A stretch of DNA of 64,000 nucleotides from positions 15,388,874 through 15,452,873 of the forward strand of contig OY365807.1 of the NCBI GenBank assembly GCA_959347315.1, given 5' to 3'. The position numbers and the translations under genes were made by a program. The notes beneath the pieces are model-generated. The model was not told the origin of the DNA. It saw nothing but the letters and a program-made list of their open reading frames with translations, and ran no database searches. Source of the stretch: Bimastos eiseni. Lineage: Eukaryota; Annelida; Clitellata; Crassiclitellata; Lumbricidae. Numbering within the stretch: the stretch's first letter is position 1; each line of letters opens with the position of its first letter. Of the stretch, positions 10,674 to 20,232 are shown piece by piece.

Positions 10674-12041
10674 CTAGTGGCGTTGCGTTGGGGGTGCCGG
10701 GGGGAGGAGGAGGAGGATGCGGACCGCACCGGGTGACACCATCTCAAGGCTCATTTGCACAATGTATATCGGTTAACCGATCCTCACGACGCAAACGTAG
10801 GTTATAGATAATCAACGAATGTACACTGTGATGTATGTTAAAAACAAGGAGAACAATTGGTGAAATGTGTGAAATGGACACATAAGGACCTTCGGCCCTT
10901 GGATTAAATGATGATGATATTACTAATACTAAATAAACCGAACAGATGGACGCAGGGCCGCCGACATAAATTCGGTGCCCATAGCCTTCATAGGCAAAGC
11001 AGTGACCGAAATCCAAACCCCAAGGCCTGGATGGAATCAGATTTTATATTCACCAAAACTGATCAAATTGGAAAAGACAGAAAAGCACGACGGCGAGGAA
11101 GTCGGAGGATGATTTGATTGTTAGTCTGCCGTCTCTTATGAGTGTGATGAACGCAATAATGAACAGAATAATTATGAGTAGTAATGAGTTAATAATGAGC
11201 TGTAATTCTGTGTAGAAAGTTTTTCGTGTAAATTTTTTAAGGGAAATACCAAGGCTGAGAAGGCACCGGAAAGCAGTAGATATTGTTTTTGGAGAAGCGA
11301 AGATTGGTCAGTTTTTCAGGTCGTGAAATTCATTGTTGGGTGGGACTTTTTTTAATCTCTTCCAATCCTCTCATTACGACTACAATCATTTCTCACAATC
11401 TGTGTTTCAGTGGCTTCAAATGAGAGGAGTTTTTCAAAGCTAAAACTTATGAAAAACTTTTTGCGATCTACCATGCGACAGTCATGGATTTCAGATCTTG
11501 CGATTTTCTCAATTGAAAGTGATGTAGCAAAATGCATTGATTTCGATGAGGTTATTAGTTATTAACAAATTCGCTGCTTCGAAGGTAAGGAAAGGAAAGT
11601 TCTGATAAGGGCTGGTAATCGATAATCATGCAGAACAGTCATGGACTCTCGTACATTTCATGCTCCTGCTCCTGAGGATAAATTTAAGTTGTTATTTGGG
11701 CAGTTAATATCAGTGCAATTTCAACAGAAAAACTCCTATCATGTAGCGCTAACGTTTAATGTTGAATTGAAAACATAGTTTTGACTTTTTGATGTAGCCT
11801 AGTTCTTAAACGCATTTAGGCCTACCACGGACTCTATTGTTCTGTTGCTCTGTCCTTCGTAAGTGTAGGCCTACCTTAGGGTTTTTTGGTCCTCAATTTA
11901 CAAATATTACTATGGATTACGTAATCGTCTGTTAATGGAAGAGTCAGAGTACCGTAGGTTCTAGCGCTTCACGGAAGAAGTCGGGAGGGGTGACACCATG
12001 ATTTACCGCACCGGGTGACACCAGCCCTTGCGACGCCACTG
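10674..12041 (+). mobile_element. Decayed hAT transposon in intron 1
   Basis: The left end reads TAGTGGCGTTGCG and the right end CGACGCCACTG, inverted copies of the hAT-type terminus CAGTGGCGTCGC. Both subterminal regions also carry CGCACCGGGTGACACC. The element is about 1.37 kb, too short for a full transposase, and retains only the C-terminal dimerisation region at 11357-11566. The right flank CGATTACT resembles the left flank CGATT..ACT with a 4-base insertion, so the 8-bp target duplication is not clean. The terminal sequence is close to the intact MITE at 54230-54922. Confidence 0.75.
11357..11566 (+). pseudogene. hAT transposase remnant (C-terminal dimerisation domain)
   Basis: One plus-strand frame reads FLTICVSVASNERSFSKLKL, then an FLRSTM motif, an ISDLAIFSIESDVA segment and FDEVI before a TAA stop. 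This is the conserved C-terminal hAT dimerisation block (consensus SxxxxERSFSxLKxxKxxLRSTM...LxxLaxLsIe) of ZMYM/TTF-type hAT transposases. No zinc finger or DDE region remains upstream, and a stop lies just before the block. A relic, not a functional gene. Confidence 0.85.
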
Positions 12042-12831
12042 CGATTACTGTTTATCTTTCTAACTACCCCAACATGTAATTTTATTAAGCGTGAATTTAA
12101 AACTGCTATCCACATTTCAAATTTGCTTGATTACTATATATAGCATTGACTATCTGGTACCTTAATTCTGCCTTAATTCTGCCTGGTTCTGAATGGATCA
12201 GTCTAATTATTAATAAATATTCACATTAGCTGGCAGAGTCAACAAAAAACCCTTGTCTTCAATGTATTTAATATTCATCGGACAGAAAATCGACATCGGT
12301 TTCAATTGTCAGCGTAGCCAGCAGTCGATGAATGTTCCAAGATCAGTTTGTCATTGAAAAAAATACACAATATAACACTCCTGCTCTGACTGTTCGGTTT
12401 CTAACGGCTGCGTTCCATTTTATTCAAATGAAATTTTTTTTCCATACAACGACATGTTTTTCCGTCAACAAGTATATAGAGATAATTAAGTTTGTATCGA
12501 GGTATTTAGAAGGCAATTAATTTATTTTGAACTGTATGACTCTATACCACTATAATATTGTTTGGCAACTTCTATAGCACCTTTTGCCTCTATCATATTT
12601 TGTTTGGAAGTGAGAAATGACGTCATATCGTTTGGTTGAGTATTTTGGCTGTTTCGAAGAGGAACGAAGAAGGAAAAAACAAAGGTAGAAGCAGAGGAAG
12701 AAGCAGAAGGATGGGGACCAGTCATCTGCAATTGTTACGTGAAATGAGAAGAACTAATATTGAGCATGTTTTGTACGCATGCTTAATGGTCTGTTGTTTT
12801 GAATTTGTGTCAAGTGAATCAATTGATACAG

Positions 12832-12967
12832 CCTGCACAGTGCAGCTTTCCATTTTCCTACAACGGAAACCGATTCTTAAACTGCGTCAGAAATTTGACA
12901 AGTACACTACACGAGTACGGATGTTACGATGAAAATTACACTTGGAGAAGCTGCGGCCTTCCTGCAG
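12832..12967 (+). CDS. PAN/FN2-like/fibrinogen-like protein, exon 2
   Basis: Exon 2 encodes residues 103-147 and the first base of 148. It follows an acceptor TTGATACAG ending at 12831 and ends G|GTAAGG after 12967 in phase 1. The peptide has four cysteines at residues 106, 120, 133 and 143 and the string CSFPFSYNGN, then NYTWRSC. This is close to the fibronectin type II pattern (C-x-FPF-x-Y-x-G ... C ... C ... W-x-x-C), though shorter than canonical FN2. Possible N-glycosylation sites are NLT (123-125) and NYT (137-139). FN2 modules often bind collagen or glycans; the role here is inferred from family only. Confidence 0.7.
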
Positions 12968-13179
12968 GTAAGGTAATCATGGGGTTATTGGTAGGTCAAT
13001 AGTTTATTAAGATACATGTAGGACTATAGGCATTGCAGAGATTTTGAGATTAGTTATAGAAACTGTAAACGAATGCATTGGTTTTTTTCGCGAGATGCCA
13101 AGGTGAAATTCAATTAAAAAAATACTTTGGTATTTAAATTTGACATAATATGTTGCAACGCAATTTATCTGCAAAACAG

Positions 13180-13769
13180 ATTACGTCGTCGTTGAGACTG
13201 TGAAGAACATCACGATTCCCAATAATCCTGGAGTGACGGCGGCTGTTTGCATCAACAACTGGATCATTTTCCACCGCAGAGCCGACGAGACTCTACAGTA
13301 CAACAAACCGTGGGCCGACTACAAGGTAGGATTCGGCGTCTCGAGCAGCGACTATTGGATGGGCCTGGAAAAGCTCTATCGCATGACATCGCACGGAACG
13401 TGGAGGCTAAGAATCGAGATGAAGACTCTCAGTAGCGGTAAATGGGTATCGATTGAATACGATGATTTTCAGATCGATTCTGAGGCGAATGGTTACGCTA
13501 TTCATGTCTCAGACTACTCCTATGGTGAAACAAATAACTTCATTAGGCCATCTGGGCAAAATGGAGCGAAGTTCTCGACCGTTGATAAGGAAAATGACAA
13601 TTGGCCAGGTGGCAAATGCAGCCAAGGGGACAACCAAGGCGGATTCTGGTACTACAATTGCTACATGATTTGCCTGACATGCGTCCGCGACAATACATAT
13701 TCTTATAAGCTGGTTGATCATACGATCATTAAACTCGCCAGCAGTAGTATGATGATGAAACAAGTGTAG
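13180..13769 (+). CDS. PAN/FN2-like/fibrinogen-like protein, exon 3 (fibrinogen C-terminal domain)
   Basis: Exon 3 encodes residues 148-343 after the acceptor GCAAAACAG ending at 13179; the phase-1 join to exon 2 gives GAT (Asp148). The fibrinogen-related domain is plain: WIIFHRRADETLQYNKPWAD (175-194), DYWMGLEKLYRMTS (205-218), YAIHVSDYSYG, GAKFSTVDKENDNW (276-289) with a Ca-site-like DKEND, and a C294/C308 pair within KCS..GGFWYYNC. The usual first subdomain (about 35 residues with CDMxTDGGGW) is missing; W175 is preceded by a non-matching NIT-containing linker. The C-terminal end after C308 is also divergent (LASSSMMMKQV replaces the usual SLKxxxMMIRP). Such proteins act as secreted pattern-recognition lectins; ligand binding here is uncertain because both ends are altered. 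Confidence 0.85.
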
Positions 13770-13849
13770 ATATTGTAATACAATCTGAAATACGACCAAT
13801 TACGCACTAACTTGCAGGCATACATATATGTGATCTTGGGTACATATCG

Positions 13850-14024
13850 TCGTATACTCAGAGCACATTGTTCTGCCCATAGCACATTGTTCTACTCAGA
13901 GCACATAGTTATACTCAAAACAGTTGTTATACTCAGGGCACATTATTATACTCAAAGCACATTGTTATACTTAGAACACTTTGTTCGACTCAAAGTACAC
14001 TGTTCTACTCAAAGCAAATTGATC
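13850..14024 (+). repeat. About 20-bp tandem repeat, unit TACTCAAAGCACATTGTTA
   Basis: Roughly nine imperfect units of 18-20 bp, each with TACTCA followed by AGCACATTGTT or a near variant. The array starts about 80 bases after the stop codon of the fibrinogen-like gene and may lie in its 3' UTR. Confidence 0.85.
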
Positions 14025-15466
14025 AGAAAACGCCCCGTTTTTCTTCTGCAGTTGAACGTCTCGTTGCCAGCATGTCCTCCGGCGTTTGATGAGACCCTAT
14101 TTCCTTCGGGAATTATAGTATAGAGAAAGCTGGGTCTCTGAGTCAGCCTGGAAAAATTCTCCAAGTTACCGCACTTGATTCCACGTACAGCCAAGCTTTG
14201 TTATGAAATGTAACGGTGCTGTATATATGCCCGACGTAAGCTTGACTATGCGTGTACTTAGTTTTTACACCAAAGTGTGGTCGGCAATTGGTCTATTAAA
14301 GGATATTCCTACATAGTTACTGTATTGAAGACTGTAGAGTTCGTTCAGAACCCAAGGTTCGTCTGCTCCAGCAACATCTGAGGTTTTGACTACCGGGCTG
14401 CCAATCACGCGTAGCATAAGACTGACAAAAGAATTATCCGTCAGATCTATAGTTTAAGAGGTATTATAGGGATTTCTTACACTATCTGTATTGCGTTGAG
14501 AAAGTTGATAGCGTAGTCTACAGCAGTTCAAGGCTACATGGTATCATGGTATATAAATATTTGCCATGCCACCAGATCTTAGGAGGACAAAGATTCGTCT
14601 GTATTCGGACTGTTTGCATGGTTACTGATGAAATAATTAACGTTCTATTTTACTCCACCTATCAGATCAATCCTTTAAATCGTGTTTGTGTTATTGATGG
14701 CATGCAGAGGCCGTCAATTAGCGAATTGTCGGAGCAAATTTACTTCATGTGTAGGCTTATATTCACGAACATTTTACAAATTTTCTGCATGTTTCTGAGT
14801 TTCTTTTCAACTATTGTAATTATCATTAAATGTAATTTCGATAAACTTGCGTTTCTATTTTGATGTATTATTAATTTATTAAGAAAGATGGTTGTAGCCC
14901 AACGTATTTTAATGGAACATCCACAGTCCAGTAAATCTCTTCTCATAGGTAGATATCTTCTATATATCCTACACGATTCTGCGCTCTGGTGTCGCTACAC
15001 CGTCCTTCCATCCTTACCTTTCCGTCTCTCCGTCGAAATGCCCTTCCACTTCGTTCTGTTGGACCCTTCATCATCTCCTATCCATCCAACGCTCCATCCC
15101 CATTTCCGTCTCTATCTCATTTTCATTTTGACGCCTATACCATTCATTCTTTTCTTAACTTCCTCCTGTCTCCGTTTGTCTTTTTCTCCACTCACGTTGT
15201 CCAGTCCCTCAGCCCTCTCCATTCCCATATATTTTCTACCTAGGCAATGATAATGATTAGCCAATACAATTGTCGTAGGCCTACTGTGTTAGAAATATTG
15301 TTGAAAGGCAAATCACAAGTCACAAGGAGAATCAGCCAATATAACAGTTTACCACTCAATTGCCGTGGATTGCCTAGATGCAAATATTTTCCTTCTTCAG
15401 ATTAGGAAGGTGCTCACTAGCCAGCATCTATGATCGCTGAATGACACCATACAAAGTGTCTATATA
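14025..15466. other. Intergenic sequence, no gene recognised
   Basis: No conserved gene. The stretch 14995-15240 is strongly pyrimidine-rich and gives overlapping frames rich in Pro, Ser and Phe that are not credible proteins. A 105-codon frame at 14546-14863 is hydrophobic at its end but unrecognised. Confidence 0.4.
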
Positions 15467-16118
15467 TACCGTGTCCGATAATAAAGGGACCCTCTAATGA
15501 TAATATGAAAATAAATAGCAAATATGCCTCAATTTTTAAAATTAAAAAACAAATTTCATTCTGACATATTTAACTAGTAGCGCACGAAATATGATAGCCA
15601 TGTCATCCATAAATGACGTCATAATGACGTCTTTTTCTTCCAAATTCAAGTTTGAAGAACTGCCTAATATATCTGCAGAATTTTCAACTTTAAAAAATTG
15701 TCATCTATAAGCCGCCATAAATTTAGTTAAAATTTATTCTTGCATTTGAATAATATTAGACTACAACGTGTCTTAAAAGTGACCGCCTTCTGCCTCAACA
15801 CAAGTTTCAAGACGCGTGCGCCATTGGTCAATAGCAGCGTCAATGATCAGCTGATCATATTCCTCCATGCATTGACTTTGTAATTTAGCTCTTTAACGGC
15901 CAGCAACACAGGTTTTCCCATACGTTTTAGTACACGCTGATCGTTAAAGGGCTGAAGACGTCACTATAACGTACTTTTTTTACCAGGAAGTCTATAAATT
16001 GCAGATTTGTGGATAAACATGTCAGGATTAAAGCGGTTTTTGAATTTTACAAATCGACGAATACTTACTATTTGTTTTCATATTATCATTAGGGTTCTAT
16101 TTATTTCCGGACACAGTG
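15467..16118 (-). mobile_element. Internally deleted mariner-like element
   Basis: A 652-bp element with long inverted ends. The left end reads TACCGTGTCCG and continues AATGATAATATGAAAA; the right end, inverted, reads CACTGTGTCCG and continues with the same AATGATAATATGAAAA, giving about 50 bp of imperfect TIR. TA dinucleotides flank both sides (15465-15466 and 16119-16120), as expected for Tc1/mariner. The only coding trace is the transposase C-terminus on the minus strand at 15773-15865. Confidence 0.85.
15773..15865 (-). pseudogene. Mariner transposase C-terminal remnant
   Basis: A 30-residue minus-strand frame ending at a stop reads IDAAIDQWRTRLETCVEAEG followed by GHF. It matches the typical mariner-family C-terminus (QW..RL..CV.A.GGHFE). 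Nothing of the DDE catalytic core precedes it. Confidence 0.8.
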
Positions 16119-16239
16119 TATGGATGCTTGTCGCCAGAATAGACGACGCCTCCACATATTTCGCTTAATGAGCAACAATGACGGCAACAGTAAAAACCAA
16201 ATGAAGAGGAGCTGAAGAATAAAAGGACATGGAATATTT

Positions 16240-16455
16240 GCAGACAGATGGACGGATAGATGAAAATACGGGCGGTAGGATGGATGTACGGATGGAAAGA
16301 TGGAAGGATGGATGGATTAATGGATGGATGGTTGGACGGACAGACGGACGGTTGGATGGATGACCGAATGGAAGGATGGATGCTTGAGTGTATGGATGGA
16401 CGGTTGGATGGACGGACGGACGGATAGGTGGATGGACGGAAAGATGAATGGATGC
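16240..16455 (+). repeat. (GGAT/GGAC)n minisatellite
   Basis: About 215 bp of degenerate 4-bp units (GGAT, GGAC, GGTT), with imperfect higher-order copies such as GGACGGTTGGATGGA. Confidence 0.9.
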
Positions 16456-17159
16456 TTTCGAAATTAAAGAATAACTACAGTTGAATCAATTCGTCTGAAT
16501 CGATGGACAGATTTTCATTAAACGCTAATAGGTGTCTTTTTATCCTGTGCCACGTCCTTTTCACTTCTTCCTAATACTCAGACACGATTAGAGGCGTTGA
16601 GTGATGCGACGTTTGCGCTCTGACTTCGAAATTACCTTTGGCATATCAAGGAAGTGCAACAGAATCACCCGTAATGAAGTCAAATTCTGGACGGCTGGAG
16701 AGCGGAAGTTGGCGCAGGCGGCAGGACGGAGGAAGGACTACCATGGGAAAAGTGTTCAGACCCCCGTGTAATGAAAGTAAAATTGACGTCCGTGCATCTT
16801 ATCGAAATCTCGCCTCATCTAAGAGTCAGTTTTCTTGATTGACGGATGGCTTATAGGGCGCTAGAAAACGGCGAAAACGACTTGAATTACGGATGAGTTA
16901 TGACCTCGCTCTCGCCGATGTTTCTGGTTGAAATAGGCTATGAAGGTTTTCACTGATTTGACTTCATTGGTCATCCAATCAATCTTACTTCATTTCAAGG
17001 TACTGCAACTCATGAACGCTATTTGGCGAGACATTTTTGTCCGACGGCATTTTTTAGTACGGTGCGAACAAGAATCATTTAGAAGCTTTCATCTCATGGG
17101 TGCTAAACATATTTCCAAACATGATGCGTGTATGATACCTCCTTACCTGTTGGTCGAAT
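16456..17159. other. Intergenic sequence, no gene recognised
   Basis: No conserved coding sequence. A weak internal duplication is visible: CACCCGTAATGAAGTCAAAT near 16665 and CCCGTGTAATGAAAGTAAAAT near 16763 are about 100 bp apart. Confidence 0.35.
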
Positions 17160-17272
17160 AGATAGTCAGATGTGGTGCGTACGAGGGGATTATAGTCAGA
17201 TGGGGTGGATATGAGGGACTGATAGTCAGAAGTGGTGGATATGAGGGGTTTATAGTCAGAGGTGGTGGATAG
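17160..17272 (+). repeat. About 30-bp tandem repeat, unit around ATAGTCAGA.GTGGTGGATA
   Basis: Four imperfect units, each beginning TAGTCAGA and continuing GTGG(T)GG and ATGAGGGG. The array lies just outside the mariner element that starts at 17301. Confidence 0.85.
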
Positions 17273-17540
17273 CAGTACCGTACCAAGGGCGCCCCTTCTA
17301 CACTGTGTCTCGATGAAAAGTAGACCCCAACATAAAGTGTCATAACTCGGTAAAAACTTGTAACAGTTTACTGAAATTTTCATAACAATAATAGTGGGCA
17401 TAGCAACAAGAAATCCTAATTCCGTTTGGACATGTTGGTGATTTTGTCAAGTTTATGAACATTTGAAATGCAGCACCGAAAAGAGGAAGTATCCAACATG
17501 GAATCCTACAACAGCTGTAAATGAAGGAACTGAAGTTTAG

Positions 17541-17654
17541 TCACAGCTGGCGTTCAAAATATCCTCCTTGCTCACGAACACACGACTGCAGATGTGGGCA
17601 ACACTGTACAATGGCTTGGTTGATGATAACGTGGTCAAATAGCTGACACTCCTC
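17541..17654 (-). pseudogene. Mariner transposase C-terminal remnant
   Basis: A 37-residue minus-strand frame reads EECQLFDHVIINQAIVQCCP, then HLQSCVREQGGYFERQL and a stop. This matches the mariner-family C-terminus (..CV.A.GG.FE..L). Upstream in the same frame are stops, then the MITE junction. Confidence 0.8.
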
Positions 17655-17702
17655 AACCAGACGCGCCTCTGATGATCGATGCTACGAATGCGGGAGCGAT
17701 TA

Positions 17703-18655
17703 ACGCCGGACAATTCGGCTCCGGACAAGTTTGTAGGTGTATTTATACTCTACTTACATGGATGTCGGCATAACATCACCATGTAGTCTTAGGTGACGAT
17801 TGGGCCTACATGTTCTCCGTGTAACATTTCAGCATTAAATGTGGACATGAAAAGATTGGCCTGGATTGAAATCTGCGATTTTTTTAACAATTGCATTCTT
17901 CTTTCAATGTACTACACTTATCCATTGTTGAATAGTTCAATTTAAATGAAATAAAACAATTATTTGAAATGGGCCTATATGTGTGTTTCTTTAGGCTACT
18001 ACTACTTGTGCGGCACGGTGACTGATCGGTTAGAGCGGTCGTAACACTTAGTGTGTGCTGAGTGAGCGGGTTCGACCCTCGTCCGAGGCGTCAGTCACTG
18101 TGTAGGGACCTAGTTCAAGTCCTTCGCGCACAATTGGTATGTATTGCAACTGTAATTGTGCCGTGACGCGTGTGTGTGCACTTCAGAGCAAAAGATGTTG
18201 GAAGAAGGACGATATCAAATGTCAGGAATTTCAATTTCTAAGCTCGTCAGCAGGCAGGAGGCAGCTGGAATTGCCTAATAACCACTAAAAACGATTACAC
18301 GAAAGGCGCATTAATACAGTGATTTCGGTTACTAACTCACAGACGTGGTAGTCATTGTATTTACTAACGGCAATAGAAGTTGTTGAATCCTTGTCTTAAT
18401 GTTACTGTATAATCGCAATTACTCAAAGTGAGTATTTTTGGACTTTTGTCTTCACCAGTCTCTACAATAATCAGACTTGCGCAAGATAATATGGAGAATA
18501 ACTCGTTATTTCACTGACATTCAGAATATTTTAAAAATACAAGTTACTACATACTGATATCTGGTATAAATACACTTACAAACTCATCCGACGCCGAATT
18601 GTCCGGCACCGAATTGTCCCGGGGCCAAATTGTCCGTCGCCAAATTGTCCTAGAA
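17703..18655. mobile_element. MITE with GCCGGACAATTCGGC termini
   Basis: The left end at 17703-17750 reads CGCCGGACAATTCGGC and then AGTTTGTAGGTGTATTTATA. The right end (18562-18607, inverted) reads GCCGGACAATTCGGC and then AGTTTGTAAGTGTATTTATA, so the TIR exceeds 40 bp. Beyond it on the right are two or three more units of (G)CCAAATTGTCC, so the outer right limit is approximate. It interrupts the mariner transposase and contains the SINE at 18010. A weaker related motif cluster occurs near 39880-39960. Confidence 0.75.
18010..18215 (+). mobile_element. tRNA-derived SINE, fullest copy in the window
   Basis: A tRNA-like head contains an A box in ATCGGTTAGAGCGGTCG (about 18034) and a B box in GCGGGTTCGACCCTC (about 18067). 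A body follows (GTCCGAGGCGTCAGTCACTG, then TTCGCGCACAATTGG), and a tail block AGCAAAAGATGTTGGAAGAA at about 18189. The head/body recurs at 7740-7843 (minus), and the tail block recurs at about 40872. It is inserted inside the MITE at 17703-18655. Confidence 0.8.
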
Positions 18656-18671
18656 CCGTTCCACCAGCAGG

Positions 18672-18851
18672 CTACGCTCCAGATTTGATAGTCGACTGGA
18701 TGGTTGGGCGGCCACATAGGGACCTACATCTGCGGGGTATGAAGTCGTGTGTCTCCCGAGATAGCAGGGCAATGGTCTCACATTCTCGGTGTCCATAATC
18801 TTTTCTTGCCACAATAATTAACCTAAGTTTTTCTTCTTTTGTAAATGCCAT
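18672..18851 (-). pseudogene. Mariner-like transposase N-terminal remnant
   Basis: A minus-strand ATG at 18851 opens MAFTKEEKLRLIIVARKDYG and continues for about 60 residues before the MITE junction. The start resembles the HTH-bearing N-terminus of IS630/Tc1/mariner-type transposases, and its position just inside the TIR supports this. The identity rests on position as much as on sequence. Confidence 0.5.
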
Positions 18852-19127
18852 GTTTCTTTTTCCTTTTACACCAAAACAAGTGACGTTCCATAGATATTTG
18901 CGTCGCCAACGTATGATAAAGTAGGGGCCCATGTTGGAAACTTCAATTTTACATGGTATGCTAAAGCATTCAATTTCTTTGCTTATGCTGAATCAATTTC
19001 AGCCAAATTTTGCAGATTTATTCCAAACTGATGTGGAATACTGCACTTGTAATTTTATTGATATAAGTTTAATCTTCAAGCAGTTTCTGACAAACGTTTA
19101 GGAGTCTACTTTCATCGGGACACAGTG

Positions 19128-19972
19128 TATATTGATCCAGTTTTCACATCTGTTTTTAGAAAATAAGAAACAATTTATTTTCAAATGGCTTAAATTAAAT
19201 ACTTTAAAGTAAAAAATAATCTCTTAAATCTATGTGAACTCTGATTCTGGACGGAAGTAGAAAACACAAACAACAAACAGAATACAAAGTTTTTCCTGTT
19301 CTACAATTGGACACCTATATTAGTAAGACGCAATTTTAAATAAAAGTTTAGAACCACGTTAGGTTCGTTACAAATAGTTATTTCGTTCATAACACACTTT
19401 TTGAAGCTAACATTTTGTCAAAATGTTAGTATATTCCGATGAAAAGAAAATAATTATTATTTACGCTCATTAGTGTTTGTCGTAACTGGTCATTTATAGA
19501 GCGCCACCACGGAACACTCTATAAATAACCTCCGATCATAGTCGCTCTATGCACTAAGCTAAAACAGCGTCAATGTCATGCAGAGCTGGAGATTGTGTCA
19601 TGCAGAAAACTAATGCATAGGAAATGGGAAGAGACACGTCTTGTTGGCCCTCGCATTCACATGGAGCCCAACCAATAGAATACCGCCCTCTGACAATGCC
19701 ATAGTAGTCGTAGTTGCAGTTAAACGACACTGTGTAGGCCTAATACAGCAAGGATCGTTAGCGTCGCTCTCCTTCTTTATCCATGCTTGGGACTGGCACT
19801 GACAGAGTGCGAACAGTGACGGAAATATAGAAGGGGCGCACATTTCAGGATGAAATAGTTTTAGTAATTCTATAAATTCATTTTTTTTCTTGAAATAATG
19901 ATGTTATTTTTATTCACAAATAAAAACTAAAATTACAGTTGAAAAGTGCAACTAGGAAAGTGTTTAGTGGCT
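19128..19972. other. Intergenic sequence, no gene recognised
   Basis: AT-rich, no gene. A small palindrome AACATTTTGTCAAAATGTT lies near 19410-19430. A 77-codon minus frame at 19610-19843 has no recognisable similarity. Confidence 0.35.
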
Positions 19973-20232
19973 ATTATATCCTGTATATGAAGATTATATC
20001 CTGTATATGAAGATTATATCCTGTATATGAAGATTATATCCTGTATATGAAGATTATATCCTGTATATGAAGATTATATCCTGTATATGAAGATTATATC
20101 CTGTATATGAAGATTATATCTTGTATATGAAGATTATATCCTGTATATGAAGATTATATCATGTATATGAAGATTATATCATGTATATGAAGATTATATC
20201 CTGTATATGAAGATTATATCCTGTATATGAAA
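19973..20232 (+). repeat. 20-bp minisatellite, 13 units
   Basis: About 13 head-to-tail copies of ATTATATCCTGTATATGAAG. Variants are limited to a single position (CCTG, CTTG or CATG), so the array is very homogeneous and probably young. Confidence 0.97.

Larger units (their letters stand above)
9350..12831 (+). other. Intron 1 of the PAN/fibrinogen-like gene
   Basis: A 3.5 kb intron implied by the phase-compatible donor at 9350 and the acceptor ending at 12831. It contains the decayed hAT element at 10674-12041, and several TAGGCCTA octamers (about 10050, 10441, 10463, 11818, 11867). The remaining sequence is AT-rich with no recognisable exon. An extra small exon cannot be excluded. Confidence 0.6.
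17301..19127 (-). mobile_element. Mariner-like element carrying nested insertions
   Basis: The left end reads CACTGTGTCTCGATGAAAAG; the right end, inverted, reads CACTGTGTCCCGATGAAAG, and both continue TAGAC. TA target duplications flank the element (17299-17300 and 19128-19129). The transposase is on the minus strand: a start region at about 18672-18851 near the right end and the C-terminus at 17541-17654 near the left end. The catalytic middle is gone. In its place is a MITE at 17703-18655, which itself carries a tRNA-SINE. This is a three-level nest. Confidence 0.85.

Noticed and set aside
10483..10900. CAGTGGCGGTAGC at 10483 and CAGTGGCGGTACAG at 32887 as further hAT ends
   Set aside because: No inverted partner or 8-bp flanking duplication could be found for either.
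18010..18090. Genuine tRNA gene
   Set aside because: A and B boxes are present, but no cloverleaf with proper anticodon arm could be drawn, and the same text recurs with a SINE body and tail.
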